64,000 nt of DNA from Alcaligenaceae bacterium (GTDB lineage Bacteria > Pseudomonadota > Gammaproteobacteria > Burkholderiales > Burkholderiaceae_B), in assembly GCA_013416485.1 (NCBI GenBank), contig JACCEO010000007.1, positions 62,001-126,000 of the forward strand, in the 5' to 3' direction. The notes beneath the pieces were generated by a model. That model was not told the DNA's origin. It did not search any database and saw only the letters and a program-made list of their open reading frames with translations. The position numbers and the translations under genes are program-made. Below are positions 16,991-25,977 of the stretch, piece after piece. Within the stretch, counting starts at the first letter, position 1. Every line of letters starts with the position of its first letter.

Positions 16991-18148
16991 ATGCAGTCCA
17001 ATAATAAATTTAAACTACTCGCGGCAGCGGCTGCTGTCGCAAGCAGTTTTGCCTTTGCGCCAGTTCACGCTGCCGATATCGTAGTAAAACTGGGTTTTGC
17101 TGCACCGCTTACCGGTCCTCAGTCGCATTACGGCGAAGACATGAAAAACGGCCTGGAACTCGCCCTAGAAGAAGCCAACCAAGCTGCTATCCAACTGGAT
17201 GGAAAGACTGCTAAATTTGAATTGGTCTCGCGCGATGACCAAGCAGACCCTCGTACGGCAGTCCAAGTGGCTCAGCAAATTGTCGATGAAGGCGTGCAGG
17301 GGGTATTAGGTCACTTCAATTCGGGGACTACCATTCCGGCTTCGCGTGTATACAACGATGCGGACTTGCCTCAAATTGCGATGGCAACATCGCCGGAATA
17401 CACCGAGCAGGGCTACGACACCACATTCCGCATGATGACTAGCGATACCCAACAGGGCGCAGCTAATGGAAAATTCATCGTTCAAGATCTAGGGGCTAAA
17501 AACATTGCCCTGATTGATGACCGTACCGCTTACGGTCAAGGCCTGACCGACCAGGTGGCTGCTGCAGTTGAAGCCGCAGGCGGTAAAATCATTGCCCGTG
17601 AATACACCACAGACAAGGCCAATGACTTCACTGCCATCCTGACCAACATCAAGGCCAAAAAACCTGATGCAATTTTCTTTGGCGGTCTAGATGCCCAGTC
17701 TGGCCCTATGCGCCGCCAAATGATGACTCTGGGCATCGAGGCGCCTTTGGTCTCAGGTGAAATGACGCGCAGTGATACCTTCTTGCAACTGGCAGGTGAT
17801 GCGGCCAATGGGACCTATGCGTCCTTGGCTGGGGTGCCATTGCAAAGCATGGCCAAAGGTGAAAAATTTGAAGCCGATTACAAAGCACGTTTTAAAACCA
17901 ACCCAGGGGTTTATGCACCTTATGCCTATGACGGTGCCTGGAATATGATAACTGCCATGAAAGAAGCTGGTTCGGCCAAACCTGCTGCTTACCTACCTAA
18001 GCTGGCAGCCTTACAGCGTTCAGGTGCGACCAGTGAACACATTGCCTACGATAAGAAAGGTGACTTGAAAGAAATTTCAGTCACCATGTACGAAGTTAAG
18101 AATGGTAAGTGGGAAATGATCAAGACTATGGTTAGTCAGGCTCAGTAA
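16991..18148 (+). CDS. livJ: Branched-chain amino acid-type ABC substrate-binding protein
   Basis: Periplasmic binding protein of 385 residues with a Sec signal peptide (about 1-27, ending PVHA) and a Leu/Ile/Val-binding fold (VKLGFAAPLTGPQSHYGEDM, GVLGHFNSGTTIPASRVY, YAPYAYDGAWNM). It captures the ligand for the LivHMGF permease that follows. The 118-base gap to livH holds a hairpin, a usual arrangement for making more binding protein than permease. Ligand specificity cannot be read from sequence; the linked acyl-CoA ligase and putA leave amino acids or carboxylates open. Confidence 0.93.
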   Translation: MQSNNKFKLLAAAAAVASSFAFAPVHAADIVVKLGFAAPLTGPQSHYGEDMKNGLELALEEANQAAIQLDGKTAKFELVSRDDQADPRTAVQVAQQIVDEGVQGVLGHFNSGTTIPASRVYNDADLPQIAMATSPEYTEQGYDTTFRMMTSDTQQGAANGKFIVQDLGAKNIALIDDRTAYGQGLTDQVAAAVEAAGGKIIAREYTTDKANDFTAILTNIKAKKPDAIFFGGLDAQSGPMRRQMMTLGIEAPLVSGEMTRSDTFLQLAGDAANGTYASLAGVPLQSMAKGEKFEADYKARFKTNPGVYAPYAYDGAWNMITAMKEAGSAKPAAYLPKLAALQRSGATSEHIAYDKKGDLKEISVTMYEVKNGKWEMIKTMVSQAQ

Positions 18149-18198
18149 GTTGTAGTCTCAAGTAGACAGCGTTGCTGTCTGTACTCATAAAAAGCCAG

Positions 18199-18227
18199 GT
18201 GTCGGCATCCCGTCTAGGGGCCGACAC
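18199..18227 (+). terminator. Hairpin between livJ and livH (attenuator or mRNA stabiliser)
   Basis: An 8-base perfect stem GTGTCGGC / GCCGACAC with a 13-base loop. No T-run follows, so it is more likely to protect the 3' end of the livJ message or partly attenuate read-through than to terminate fully. Confidence 0.5.
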
Positions 18228-18266
18228 ACAGTGCTGGCGTCACTGGGCACTTACTAAGTCATCGTC

Positions 18267-19199
18267 ATGGATATACTTACGCAGCAATTGATTAACGGTA
18301 TTACTGTGGGTAGTGTGTATGCGCTAGTTGCACTGGGCTACACCATGGTCTACGGCATCATAGGCCTGATTAACTTCGCTCATGGCGATGTGGTTATGGT
18401 GGGCGCTATGGTCGCCACTACCTTGGTTGTAGCCTTAATTGGCGGTAGCACTGGTGGTTTACCTGTCTGGTTTGCTTTGGCAGCGGCTTTGGTGGTCGCA
18501 ATACCTGTGTGCATGGCACTGGGCTGGACAGCCGAACGATTTGCATACCGCCCTTTGCGTCGTGCACCGCGCTTGGCCGCCTTGATTACCGCAATAGGGG
18601 TGTCCATTATTATTCAGAATCTAGCCATGATGATATGGGGACGTAATTACTTAAGCTTTCCACACATCATAGAACCATTGGTATTCGAGCTGGGTGGGGC
18701 ACGCATTAGCATGCTGCAAATTATTATCATTCTGACAGCCACCTTAATCATGGGTGGCCTGTTGTTGGTGGTGCACCGTACCCGTCTAGGTACCGCGATG
18801 CGGGCGACTGCGCAAAATCGCGAGGTCGCCGGCTTAATGGGCGTGAATATCAATACCGTAATTTCAGTGGCTTTCTTGATAGGCTCTGGGTTAGCCGCTG
18901 TCGCTGGCGTCATGGTCACTACGTATTACGGTGTAGCCCAATACACTATGGGATTCTTGCTGGGGCTTAAGGCATTTACCGCAGCAGTGTTGGGTGGCAT
19001 AGGGAATATGGGTGGGGCCATGTTAGGTGGCTTGCTATTGGGCATTATTGAATCTTTAGGGGCAGGGTATATCGGTGACCTGACCAATGGTGTGTTCGGC
19101 AGTAACTACCAAGACGTATTCTCTTTCATAGTATTGATCCTAGTACTTATTTTCCGACCTTCAGGCTTGATGGGTGAACGCGTAGGAGACCGGGCATGA
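18267..19199 (+). CDS. livH: Branched-chain amino acid-type ABC permease LivH
   Basis: Integral membrane permease of 310 residues with about eight hydrophobic helices and the LivH signature regions (GSVYALVALGYTMVYGIIGL, INFAHGDVVMVGA, and GLKAFTAAVLGGIGNMGGA near the C-terminus). It pairs with LivM to form the transmembrane channel. Its stop overlaps the livM start as ATGA. Confidence 0.95.
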   Translation: MDILTQQLINGITVGSVYALVALGYTMVYGIIGLINFAHGDVVMVGAMVATTLVVALIGGSTGGLPVWFALAAALVVAIPVCMALGWTAERFAYRPLRRAPRLAALITAIGVSIIIQNLAMMIWGRNYLSFPHIIEPLVFELGGARISMLQIIIILTATLIMGGLLLVVHRTRLGTAMRATAQNREVAGLMGVNINTVISVAFLIGSGLAAVAGVMVTTYYGVAQYTMGFLLGLKAFTAAVLGGIGNMGGAMLGGLLLGIIESLGAGYIGDLTNGVFGSNYQDVFSFIVLILVLIFRPSGLMGERVGDRA

Positions 19200-20281
19200 G
19201 CTCCTTAACTCGTCGCTCATCTGCCGTGTCGCTAAAGGTTTGGTTGGGTTTAGCACTGTTAGGTCTTACCTTGGCCATATTGCCTTTTGTACTTGGCATG
19301 GTTGGTCAAAGCTGGATACGTACGGTGAATTTTGCCTTGCTCTATGTCATGCTGGCCTTAGGCTTGAATATTGTGGTGGGTTTTGCCGGCTTGCTGGACT
19401 TAGGGTATATCGCGTTTTATGCAGTAGGTGCTTATGCTTGGGCGCTATTGGCTTCACCACATTTTGGTCTGCATTTGCCGTTTTGGGTGGTTTTACCTAT
19501 AGGTGTCAGCCTCGCCGCCTTGTTTGGGGTGTTGCTAGGTATACCTGTATTAAAGCTACGTGGAGACTACCTGGCTATTGTTACTTTGGGATTTGGTGAA
19601 ATTATCCGGATATTTATGAATAATCTGGATGCCCCCATTAATATCACGAATGGCCCACAGGGCATTAATCGGGTCGATACATTTTCTTTTGGTGATTTTG
19701 CGTTTGGGCGCAGCCAGGAAATGTTTGGTTTTCGCATTACAGGTCCCGAAAAGTATTACTACCTGTTATTAGCCATTACGCTGCTTATCATATTGATCTG
19801 TGCTCGTTTGCAAAACTCTAGGATAGGTCGGGCCTGGGAAGCCGTGCGTGAAGACGAGGTTGCCGCCAAGGCTATGGGTATCAATACCCGTAATATCAAA
19901 TTGCTGGCCTTTGCGATGGGGGCTACGTTTGGTGGGGTAGCAGGTGCGATGTTCGCCTCTATGCAAGGCTTTGTCAGCCCAGAAAGCTTTAGCCTGACAG
20001 AGTCCATTTCCATCTTGTGTATGGTCGTATTGGGGGGGATGGGCAATATTCCAGGGGTGATTTTAGGGGCAATACTCTTGTCAGTATTTCCCGAGTTTTT
20101 GCGCGCCATCGTAGTGCCTTTGCAGCAAACGGTATTCGGTGAAGTCATACTCGACCCAGAAGGCATACGCATGCTGTTATTTGGTTTTGCCATGGTACTG
20201 GTCATGATATTTCGCCCTGCGGGCTTATGGCCATCTGCAGTGCGGCGACGAGAACTTAGCAACAAGCAGGGGCCGGCATGA
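19196..20281 (+). CDS. livM: Branched-chain amino acid-type ABC permease LivM
   Basis: Second permease subunit, 361 residues, multi-helix, with LGLNIVVGFAGLLDLGYIAF, GIPVLKLRGDYLAIVTLGFG and the coupling-helix region NTRNIKLLAFAMGATFGG, all typical of LivM. It overlaps livH upstream and livG downstream by four bases each (ATGA junctions), so the permease genes are translationally coupled. Confidence 0.95.
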   Translation: MSSLTRRSSAVSLKVWLGLALLGLTLAILPFVLGMVGQSWIRTVNFALLYVMLALGLNIVVGFAGLLDLGYIAFYAVGAYAWALLASPHFGLHLPFWVVLPIGVSLAALFGVLLGIPVLKLRGDYLAIVTLGFGEIIRIFMNNLDAPINITNGPQGINRVDTFSFGDFAFGRSQEMFGFRITGPEKYYYLLLAITLLIILICARLQNSRIGRAWEAVREDEVAAKAMGINTRNIKLLAFAMGATFGGVAGAMFASMQGFVSPESFSLTESISILCMVVLGGMGNIPGVILGAILLSVFPEFLRAIVVPLQQTVFGEVILDPEGIRMLLFGFAMVLVMIFRPAGLWPSAVRRRELSNKQGPA

Positions 20282-21147
20282 GCGCTATCATTACCCCTCA
20301 CAACGTTGATCCGCGTGCTGCCAAGACAGAACTATTATTGGTTGCTAATAAGCTAAGCAAACGGTTTGGTGGCCTACAGGCTTTATCGGATGTTAGCTTT
20401 TCTATTTGTAAAGGTGATATCTACGGCCTGATCGGTCCTAATGGTGCTGGCAAGACCACGCTGTTTAATGTGCTAACCAGTTTGTACATTCCCGAATCCG
20501 GTAGCTGCAATTTCATGGGGCACCAATTAACCCGTTTGCAGCCCCACCAAATTGCGCAAGTCGGGTTGGCGCGTACTTTCCAGAATATTCGTTTGTTCGG
20601 TGCCCTTAGTGCAATAGAAAACGTCATGATAGGACGACATATACGCACGCATACAGGTCTGATTGGTGCCATAACCCGTAGTAAAAAAGCACGTGCTGAA
20701 GAAGCCGCTATAGAACGCCGTTCTCAGGAATTGTTGGATTACGTTGGCATAGGTGATAGGGCCAACGATATTGCCCGGTCGTTACCATATGGCGATCAAC
20801 GTCGACTGGAAATTGCGCGTGCTTTGGCCACTGACCCCGTCCTATTGGCGCTAGACGAACCCGCTGCTGGCATGAACGCCTCTGAAACTCTGGTGTTGCG
20901 ACGTCTTATTGAGAAAATCCGTAATGATGGGGTAACAGTATTGCTGATAGAACACGATATGAAGCTGGTCATGGGACTGTGTAATCGTGTTCTGGTGCTG
21001 GAATATGGCAAGGTTCTGGCAGAGGGTGAACCCATGCAGGTGCAACGCGACCCACGCGTGATTGAAGCCTATCTGGGGGCAGGGGCGGCTCAGCCTGATA
21101 CTACGTCTAAACCCGATGCTGTGGCCGTTCCCAAGGACGTTTCATGA
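20278..21147 (+). CDS. livG: Branched-chain amino acid-type ABC ATPase LivG
   Basis: Cytoplasmic ATPase, 289 residues. Walker A GPNGAGKTT, LivG-specific NVLTSLYIPESG, signature-like LPYGDQRRLEIARALA, Walker B LLALDEPAAGMN and the H-loop LIEHDMKLVMGL. Unlike many LivG proteins it has an approximately 20-residue N-terminal lead and a short Pro/Asp-rich tail. ATGA overlaps on both sides. Confidence 0.95.
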   Translation: MSAIITPHNVDPRAAKTELLLVANKLSKRFGGLQALSDVSFSICKGDIYGLIGPNGAGKTTLFNVLTSLYIPESGSCNFMGHQLTRLQPHQIAQVGLARTFQNIRLFGALSAIENVMIGRHIRTHTGLIGAITRSKKARAEEAAIERRSQELLDYVGIGDRANDIARSLPYGDQRRLEIARALATDPVLLALDEPAAGMNASETLVLRRLIEKIRNDGVTVLLIEHDMKLVMGLCNRVLVLEYGKVLAEGEPMQVQRDPRVIEAYLGAGAAQPDTTSKPDAVAVPKDVS

Positions 21148-21893
21148 ACTCACCTAGCAATACACCTTTATTAGACATACGCCAACTACAGGTATCTTAC
21201 GGTGGTATTCGGGCTGTACGCGGTATAGATATACAGGTTAAGCAAGGTGAACTGGTCAGCCTTATCGGTGCTAATGGCGCTGGTAAAAGCACCACCTTGC
21301 GCGCCATCTGCGGTCTAGAGCCTGTAGCGGGTGGCGATATTCTTTACGATGGTCACAGCATCGCGGGCCAGCAGTCTTATATGCTAGTGCGCCAGGGACT
21401 GGTTATGGTGCCTGAAGGTCGGGGAATTTTCGGGCAGTTAACTATCGCCGAAAACTTGGCTATGGGTGCTTATATACGTACAGATAAGGTCCAAATCGAA
21501 CGTGATATCGAACATGTGTTCGAGCTCTTTCCTCGTATGGCTGAACGTCGCAAGCAATCTGCTGGTACTTTGTCGGGTGGCGAGCAGCAAATGTTGGCGA
21601 TGGGTAGGGCTATGGTTTCTAAGCCACGCCTGCTGTTGCTGGATGAACCCTCTATGGGCTTAGCACCACTGCTAATCGACAGAATCTTTGAAGTAGTACG
21701 TACCATCGCTTCTGAAGGCGTAACTATACTTTTAATCGAGCAAAACGCCAGGCTGGCTTTGGAAACCAGCAGCCGTGGTTACGTCATGGAGTCCGGCACT
21801 ATTATTTTAGATGGCCCTTCAGAACAGCTGCTGGACAATCCCAAGGTTAGGGCGGCGTATTTGGGCGAAGAAGACGCAGAATTGGCCCAGTAG
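21144..21893 (+). CDS. livF: Branched-chain amino acid-type ABC ATPase LivF
   Basis: Second ATPase, 249 residues, with Walker A GANGAGKST, signature LSGGEQQMLAMGRAM, Walker B LLLLDEPSMGLAP and LLIEQNARLALE. Heterodimer partner of LivG. Last transporter gene; the acyl-CoA ligase follows after 102 bases on the same strand without an obvious terminator between. Confidence 0.95.
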   Translation: MNSPSNTPLLDIRQLQVSYGGIRAVRGIDIQVKQGELVSLIGANGAGKSTTLRAICGLEPVAGGDILYDGHSIAGQQSYMLVRQGLVMVPEGRGIFGQLTIAENLAMGAYIRTDKVQIERDIEHVFELFPRMAERRKQSAGTLSGGEQQMLAMGRAMVSKPRLLLLDEPSMGLAPLLIDRIFEVVRTIASEGVTILLIEQNARLALETSSRGYVMESGTIILDGPSEQLLDNPKVRAAYLGEEDAELAQ

Positions 21894-21995
21894 CAAAGTA
21901 CAACAGAGACAGTTTCTACACCGTATATAAGATAAATTTTAATTGCCGCCAACGTAAATGACATGTGTCTGACCACTGCGGCTAAGGAACGTTGA

Positions 21996-23684
21996 ATGAA
22001 TCAAACTAGCCATCAGCGGTTTGTCGCAGCACGTGATTTTTTACAATTACATCGTACCGATTACGATACCGCTGTTCAAGAATTTCGCTGGCCTAAATTA
22101 GATGAATTTAACTGGGCTCTGGATTACTTCGATGTCATTGCACAAGACAATAATGATCCAGCCTTATGGATAGTTGGTGAAGATGGCTCTAACGAGAAAT
22201 GGTCTTACGCCCAGTTATCAGAACGTTCTGCACGCGTTGCCAATTGGCTAAACCGCCTTGGTGTCTGTCGCGGTGATTGTATTTTATTGATGTTGGGCAA
22301 CGAACGTCCGCTTTGGGAGGTCATGCTTGCAGCCCTGAAGCTAGGGGCTGTCGTCATTCCCGCCTCTACATTACTGTCGCGTGAAGATCTGCTTGATCGT
22401 TTTGAGCGAGGTCGGGTGCGCCACGTTATTGTTGGCGAGGACCAGGTGGACAAATTTGCTAGCCTGCCAGGTGATTACACCCGTATCAAAGTAGGAGCAA
22501 AGCAAGACGGTTGGCATACTTACGATCAGGCCTACGAGGCATCTGCAAATTTTTTGCCCTTGGACAAGACCTTGGCTACGGATCCGTTATTGTTGTATTT
22601 CACATCGGGCACAACGTCTAAACCTAAGTTAGTCCTGCATAGTCATCAAAGCTACCCAGTTGGGCATTTGTCCACCATGTACTGGTTAGGACTACAACGA
22701 GATGACGTACACCTAAATGTTTCATCGCCAGGTTGGGCTAAACATGCGTGGAGCTGTTTGTTTGCCCCGTGGAATGCAGGTAGCTGTGTTTTTATTTACA
22801 ACAGTGAACGTTTCTCTGCTAAAGCATTGCTAGATGTGCTGCAAGAGCACGGTGTTACTACCATGTGCGCACCGCCCACTGTGTATCGCATGCTAATGCA
22901 GGAAGATTTGAAAAATAGAAAGCTGAGTTTGCGTGAACTTATTGGGGCAGGCGAACCCCTGAACCCAGAAATTATTTCACGTTTTCAAGACGCTTGGGGG
23001 CTAACTTTGCGTGATGGCTTTGGCCAAACCGAGACCACCTGCCAGATTGGAAATACGCCAGGCCAAGCAGTAAAGCCGGGTAGCATGGGGCGTCCTTTGC
23101 CTGGTTATGACATTACTTTTGTCCAGGCTGACCAAGAGACCGATGACGAGGGCGAAATCTGCATCAAGCTTGGTGTTGGTGTCCATGCCCCAGTAGGTCT
23201 GATGCTTGGTTATTCTGATGACGACGCTAAAACGTCTGAAGTCATGCGTAATGGTCGTTACCACACAGGTGATATCGCTCAGCGAGACGCCGATGGCTAT
23301 ATTACCTATGTAGGACGCGCAGATGACGTATTCAAAGCATCGGATTACCGTATCAGTCCGTTCGAACTGGAATCTGTTCTGATTGAACATGAGGCCGTCG
23401 CAGAAGCAGCGGTTATTCCTAGCCCTGATCCATTACGCCATGCAATACCTAAAGCTATCGTAATGCTGTCGCCAGGCCAGACGCCTTCAGATGCGTTGGC
23501 ACGCGATATTCTGGCATTTTGCCGCGATAGGCTTGCACCGTATAAACGTATACGCTGTATCGAGTTCGCCGAACTACCTAAGACGATATCAGGGAAAATT
23601 CGCAGGGCTCAATTGCGTCAGCATGAAGCAGAGCGTCGCGCCAAAGACGAGCGCCATCCTTTGGAGTTCTTTGAGGGTGATTGA
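21996..23684 (+). CDS. AMP-forming acyl-CoA synthetase
   Basis: Adenylate-forming enzyme, 562 residues, that activates a carboxylic acid to its CoA thioester. Visible motifs: P-loop TSGTTSKPK, the GFGQTETT loop, GRYHTGDIAQRDADGYITYVGR and the C-terminal catalytic Lys in LPKTISGKIRRAQLR. The overall layout resembles medium-chain or acetyl-type acyl-CoA synthetases. The substrate is not readable. Its place right after livJHMGF suggests it may act on what the transporter brings in, for example an aromatic or short acyl acid; that is inference. Confidence 0.88.
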   Translation: MNQTSHQRFVAARDFLQLHRTDYDTAVQEFRWPKLDEFNWALDYFDVIAQDNNDPALWIVGEDGSNEKWSYAQLSERSARVANWLNRLGVCRGDCILLMLGNERPLWEVMLAALKLGAVVIPASTLLSREDLLDRFERGRVRHVIVGEDQVDKFASLPGDYTRIKVGAKQDGWHTYDQAYEASANFLPLDKTLATDPLLLYFTSGTTSKPKLVLHSHQSYPVGHLSTMYWLGLQRDDVHLNVSSPGWAKHAWSCLFAPWNAGSCVFIYNSERFSAKALLDVLQEHGVTTMCAPPTVYRMLMQEDLKNRKLSLRELIGAGEPLNPEIISRFQDAWGLTLRDGFGQTETTCQIGNTPGQAVKPGSMGRPLPGYDITFVQADQETDDEGEICIKLGVGVHAPVGLMLGYSDDDAKTSEVMRNGRYHTGDIAQRDADGYITYVGRADDVFKASDYRISPFELESVLIEHEAVAEAAVIPSPDPLRHAIPKAIVMLSPGQTPSDALARDILAFCRDRLAPYKRIRCIEFAELPKTISGKIRRAQLRQHEAERRAKDERHPLEFFEGD

Positions 23685-23740
23685 TAAGTCGATTGATACT
23701 TTGGGTGTTGTGGGAAGGTCACGCAGCTTATGCTGTTAGA

Positions 23741-24202
23741 TCACCCCAACCCAGTGCTGCCAAAGCCACCCGTCCCACGTTCAGTTTCAGTGGAAAACTG
23801 TTGTACAAAGCCCAAGGTCACCTGTACTACAGGCATAAACATTAGCTGTGCTATGCGCTCGCCTGGATTCACTATATAAGGCTGGGATCCTGAGTTCGCC
23901 AAAATCACCGCAATTTCACCGTGATAATCAGCATCGATTACCCCTATACCTTGTGCTACATGCAGTTGGTGCTTCATGGCGAGTCCAGACCGTGATGCCA
24001 CGATAGCCACTAGGCTGGGGTCCATCATGTTTACTGCAAGACCGGTTTTGATCAGTTCCTGTTTGCCAGGAAGTATGGTCACAGGCCCATCAATACAGGC
24101 CCTTAAGTCCATAGCGGCAGAGCCTTCTGTGGCGTAGGTGGGGGCTGGGAAATCCCGTCCTAACATATCGTTAACGATACGCGCTTCAATTCTTCTATGC
24201 AT
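23741..24202 (-). CDS. dut: Deoxyuridine 5'-triphosphate nucleotidohydrolase
   Basis: Trimeric dUTPase, 153 residues, converting dUTP to dUMP. All five family motifs are visible: [34 protein letters not shown] and the C-terminal Gly-rich [10 protein letters not shown]. Last gene of the ribF-ileS-lspA-coaBC-dut series, 49 bases after coaBC, and convergent with the acyl-CoA ligase. Confidence 0.97.
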   Translation of the reverse strand: MHRRIEARIVNDMLGRDFPAPTYATEGSAAMDLRACIDGPVTILPGKQELIKTGLAVNMMDPSLVAIVASRSGLAMKHQLHVAQGIGVIDADYHGEIAVILANSGSQPYIVNPGERIAQLMFMPVVQVTLGFVQQFSTETERGTGGFGSTGLG

Positions 24203-24251
24203 AGTACTGATTTAATGTTTAAGGTAAGTGCAATCGCCAGTATGTCCCAGC

Positions 24252-25445
24252 TTATTGCAGGTTGCGTGCTATCGCTAGTATCAGTTTCCTGGCTGCTTGT
24301 ATCTTAGGCAACATGGGTAGCGTTTCATGGCCCTTGTCATTGAATAAGACTAACTCTGTATCGTCGGCATTCATGGCATTTTGCGCCAGATTACCCACCA
24401 ATAGGGGAACGCCTTTACGCTGGCGTTTGGCTTCCGCGTATTCGATCAGGTTTTCAGTTTCAGCAGCAAATCCTACGCACCAAGGACCCTTATCTAGTTG
24501 AGCAACCTCAGCCAGGATATCGGGGTTGGGGGTAAATTGCAGTTCGGGGGGGTGGCCAGTAGCGGTTTTCTTCAGTTTGTTGTCACTGGCATTAACGACC
24601 CGCCAGTCGGCGACGGCGGCGACCGAAATAAAGATATCAGCGTGCGTGACATTGGCCATGACGGCGGCGTGCATATCCAGTGCGCTTTCTACAGCGATAC
24701 GCTGTACGTTGTAGGGGGCAGCTAAGGCAGTAGGCCCAGAGATCAAGGTGACGTGTGCACCTGCTTCGCGAGCTGCCTGGGCGATGGCATAGCCCATTTT
24801 TCCAGATGATCTGTTCGTAATAACACGCACAGGATCAATTTTTTCTGAGGTTGGGCCAGCCGTAATGACCACATGCTTGCCAGCTAGGGCTTTGGGCTGG
24901 AAAAAACCTATGACTTCAGCCAATAGGTCGTGAGGTTCCAGCATACGACCGCTGCCTGTTTCACCACAGGCCTGGTCGCCTTCGTCGGGGCCGAATATAA
25001 CAACGCCATCTTGCTTGAGCTGTTGAACATTTCGTTGGGTAGCGGGTGCCAACCACATTTCGCGATTCATGGCGGGTGCTACTAATAAAGGACAAGGGCC
25101 TTTCGCGATGCACAAGGTGGATAGCAAGTCATCGGCCATCCCATGAGCTAATTTGGCAATAAAATCCGTACTTGCTGGCGCAATGATGATGGCATCGGCG
25201 CCACGCGTTAAGTTGATGTGTGCCATGTTGTTGGGTACACGACTATCCCAGGCATCCACAAATACAGGGCGGCCAGATAAGGCTTGCATGGTTACTGGCG
25301 TAATGAACTGGGTGGCGGCTTGCGTCATGACGACGTCGATGACCGCGCCTTGATCTTGCATGCGGCGCAGGAATTCGGCGACTTTGTAGCAGGCAATACC
25401 GCCTGTTAGCCCCAGGACGATACGTTTATTGGCAAGGTCAGGCAT
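24252..25445 (-). CDS. coaBC: Bifunctional phosphopantothenoylcysteine decarboxylase/synthase
   Basis: Makes 4'-phosphopantetheine for coenzyme A. The N-terminal CoaC flavoprotein part (about 1-190) shows LGLTGGIACYK, HINLTRGADA with the active-site His, and VAPAMNREMW; the loop ACGETGSGRM covers the active site. The C-terminal CoaB part shows ITAGPTSEKIDPVRVITNRS and GFAAETENL. The frame is open to 25502, but ATG 25445 starts [13 protein letters not shown] as usual and overlaps the lspA stop by eight bases (ATGCCTGA), giving 397 residues. Confidence 0.96.
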   Translation of the reverse strand: MPDLANKRIVLGLTGGIACYKVAEFLRRMQDQGAVIDVVMTQAATQFITPVTMQALSGRPVFVDAWDSRVPNNMAHINLTRGADAIIIAPASTDFIAKLAHGMADDLLSTLCIAKGPCPLLVAPAMNREMWLAPATQRNVQQLKQDGVVIFGPDEGDQACGETGSGRMLEPHDLLAEVIGFFQPKALAGKHVVITAGPTSEKIDPVRVITNRSSGKMGYAIAQAAREAGAHVTLISGPTALAAPYNVQRIAVESALDMHAAVMANVTHADIFISVAAVADWRVVNASDNKLKKTATGHPPELQFTPNPDILAEVAQLDKGPWCVGFAAETENLIEYAEAKRQRKGVPLLVGNLAQNAMNADDTELVLFNDKGHETLPMLPKIQAARKLILAIARNLQ

Positions 25446-25977
25446 GAGTATGCTTAGTATCCCGTTTTTTTTGACGCTCACGGCGTATACGTTGTATTTC
25501 ATCTAGTACCAGTAGCATTGCACCGCAGCTAATGGCGATATCTGCAATGTTAAAGGCGGGGAAGTACCAGGGGTGTTGATAAAAAAGCAAAAAGTCTATG
25601 ACATGACCATGTTGCACACGGTCGATAACATTGCCTACTGCACCACCCAAAATGCAGGTTAATGAAGCACAAAATAGGGTTTGTGCTGGGTTGCGGCGTA
25701 ATAGATACAGTATGAGGCCTATCGCGGCCAAAGCAATGGCAGTGAAAAACCAGCGCTGCCAACCCGCGCCATCAGCTAGAAAACTGAAGGCGGCTCCGGG
25801 GTTGTATAGCAGAGTAAAGTCAAAAAAAGGCAGTACGCTAATACGTTGGCCGTACTGCAGGTTGGCATCAAACCATACTTTACTAAGTTGGTCAGCCAGA
25901 ATAATTAAACTGGCTGCCAACAGCCATCCCCAGAAGCGCAGGGGCTTTTTGACTGGGGGAGCTAGGGTTTTAGGCAT
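25438..25977 (-). CDS. lspA: Lipoprotein signal peptidase (signal peptidase II)
   Basis: Cleaves signal peptides of prolipoproteins in the inner membrane. Four membrane helices; catalytic Asp pair in [15 protein letters not shown] and FNIADIAIS; also [12 protein letters not shown] and [12 protein letters not shown]. Two ATG starts exist: 26001 (187 residues) and 25977 (179 residues, overlapping the ileS stop as ATGCCTAA). I prefer 25977 because the same overlap pattern joins lspA to coaBC, but neither start has a strong ribosome-binding site. A basic C-terminal tail follows the last helix. Confidence 0.93.
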   Translation of the reverse strand: MPKTLAPPVKKPLRFWGWLLAASLIILADQLSKVWFDANLQYGQRISVLPFFDFTLLYNPGAAFSFLADGAGWQRWFFTAIALAAIGLILYLLRRNPAQTLFCASLTCILGGAVGNVIDRVQHGHVIDFLLFYQHPWYFPAFNIADIAISCGAMLLVLDEIQRIRRERQKKRDTKHTHA

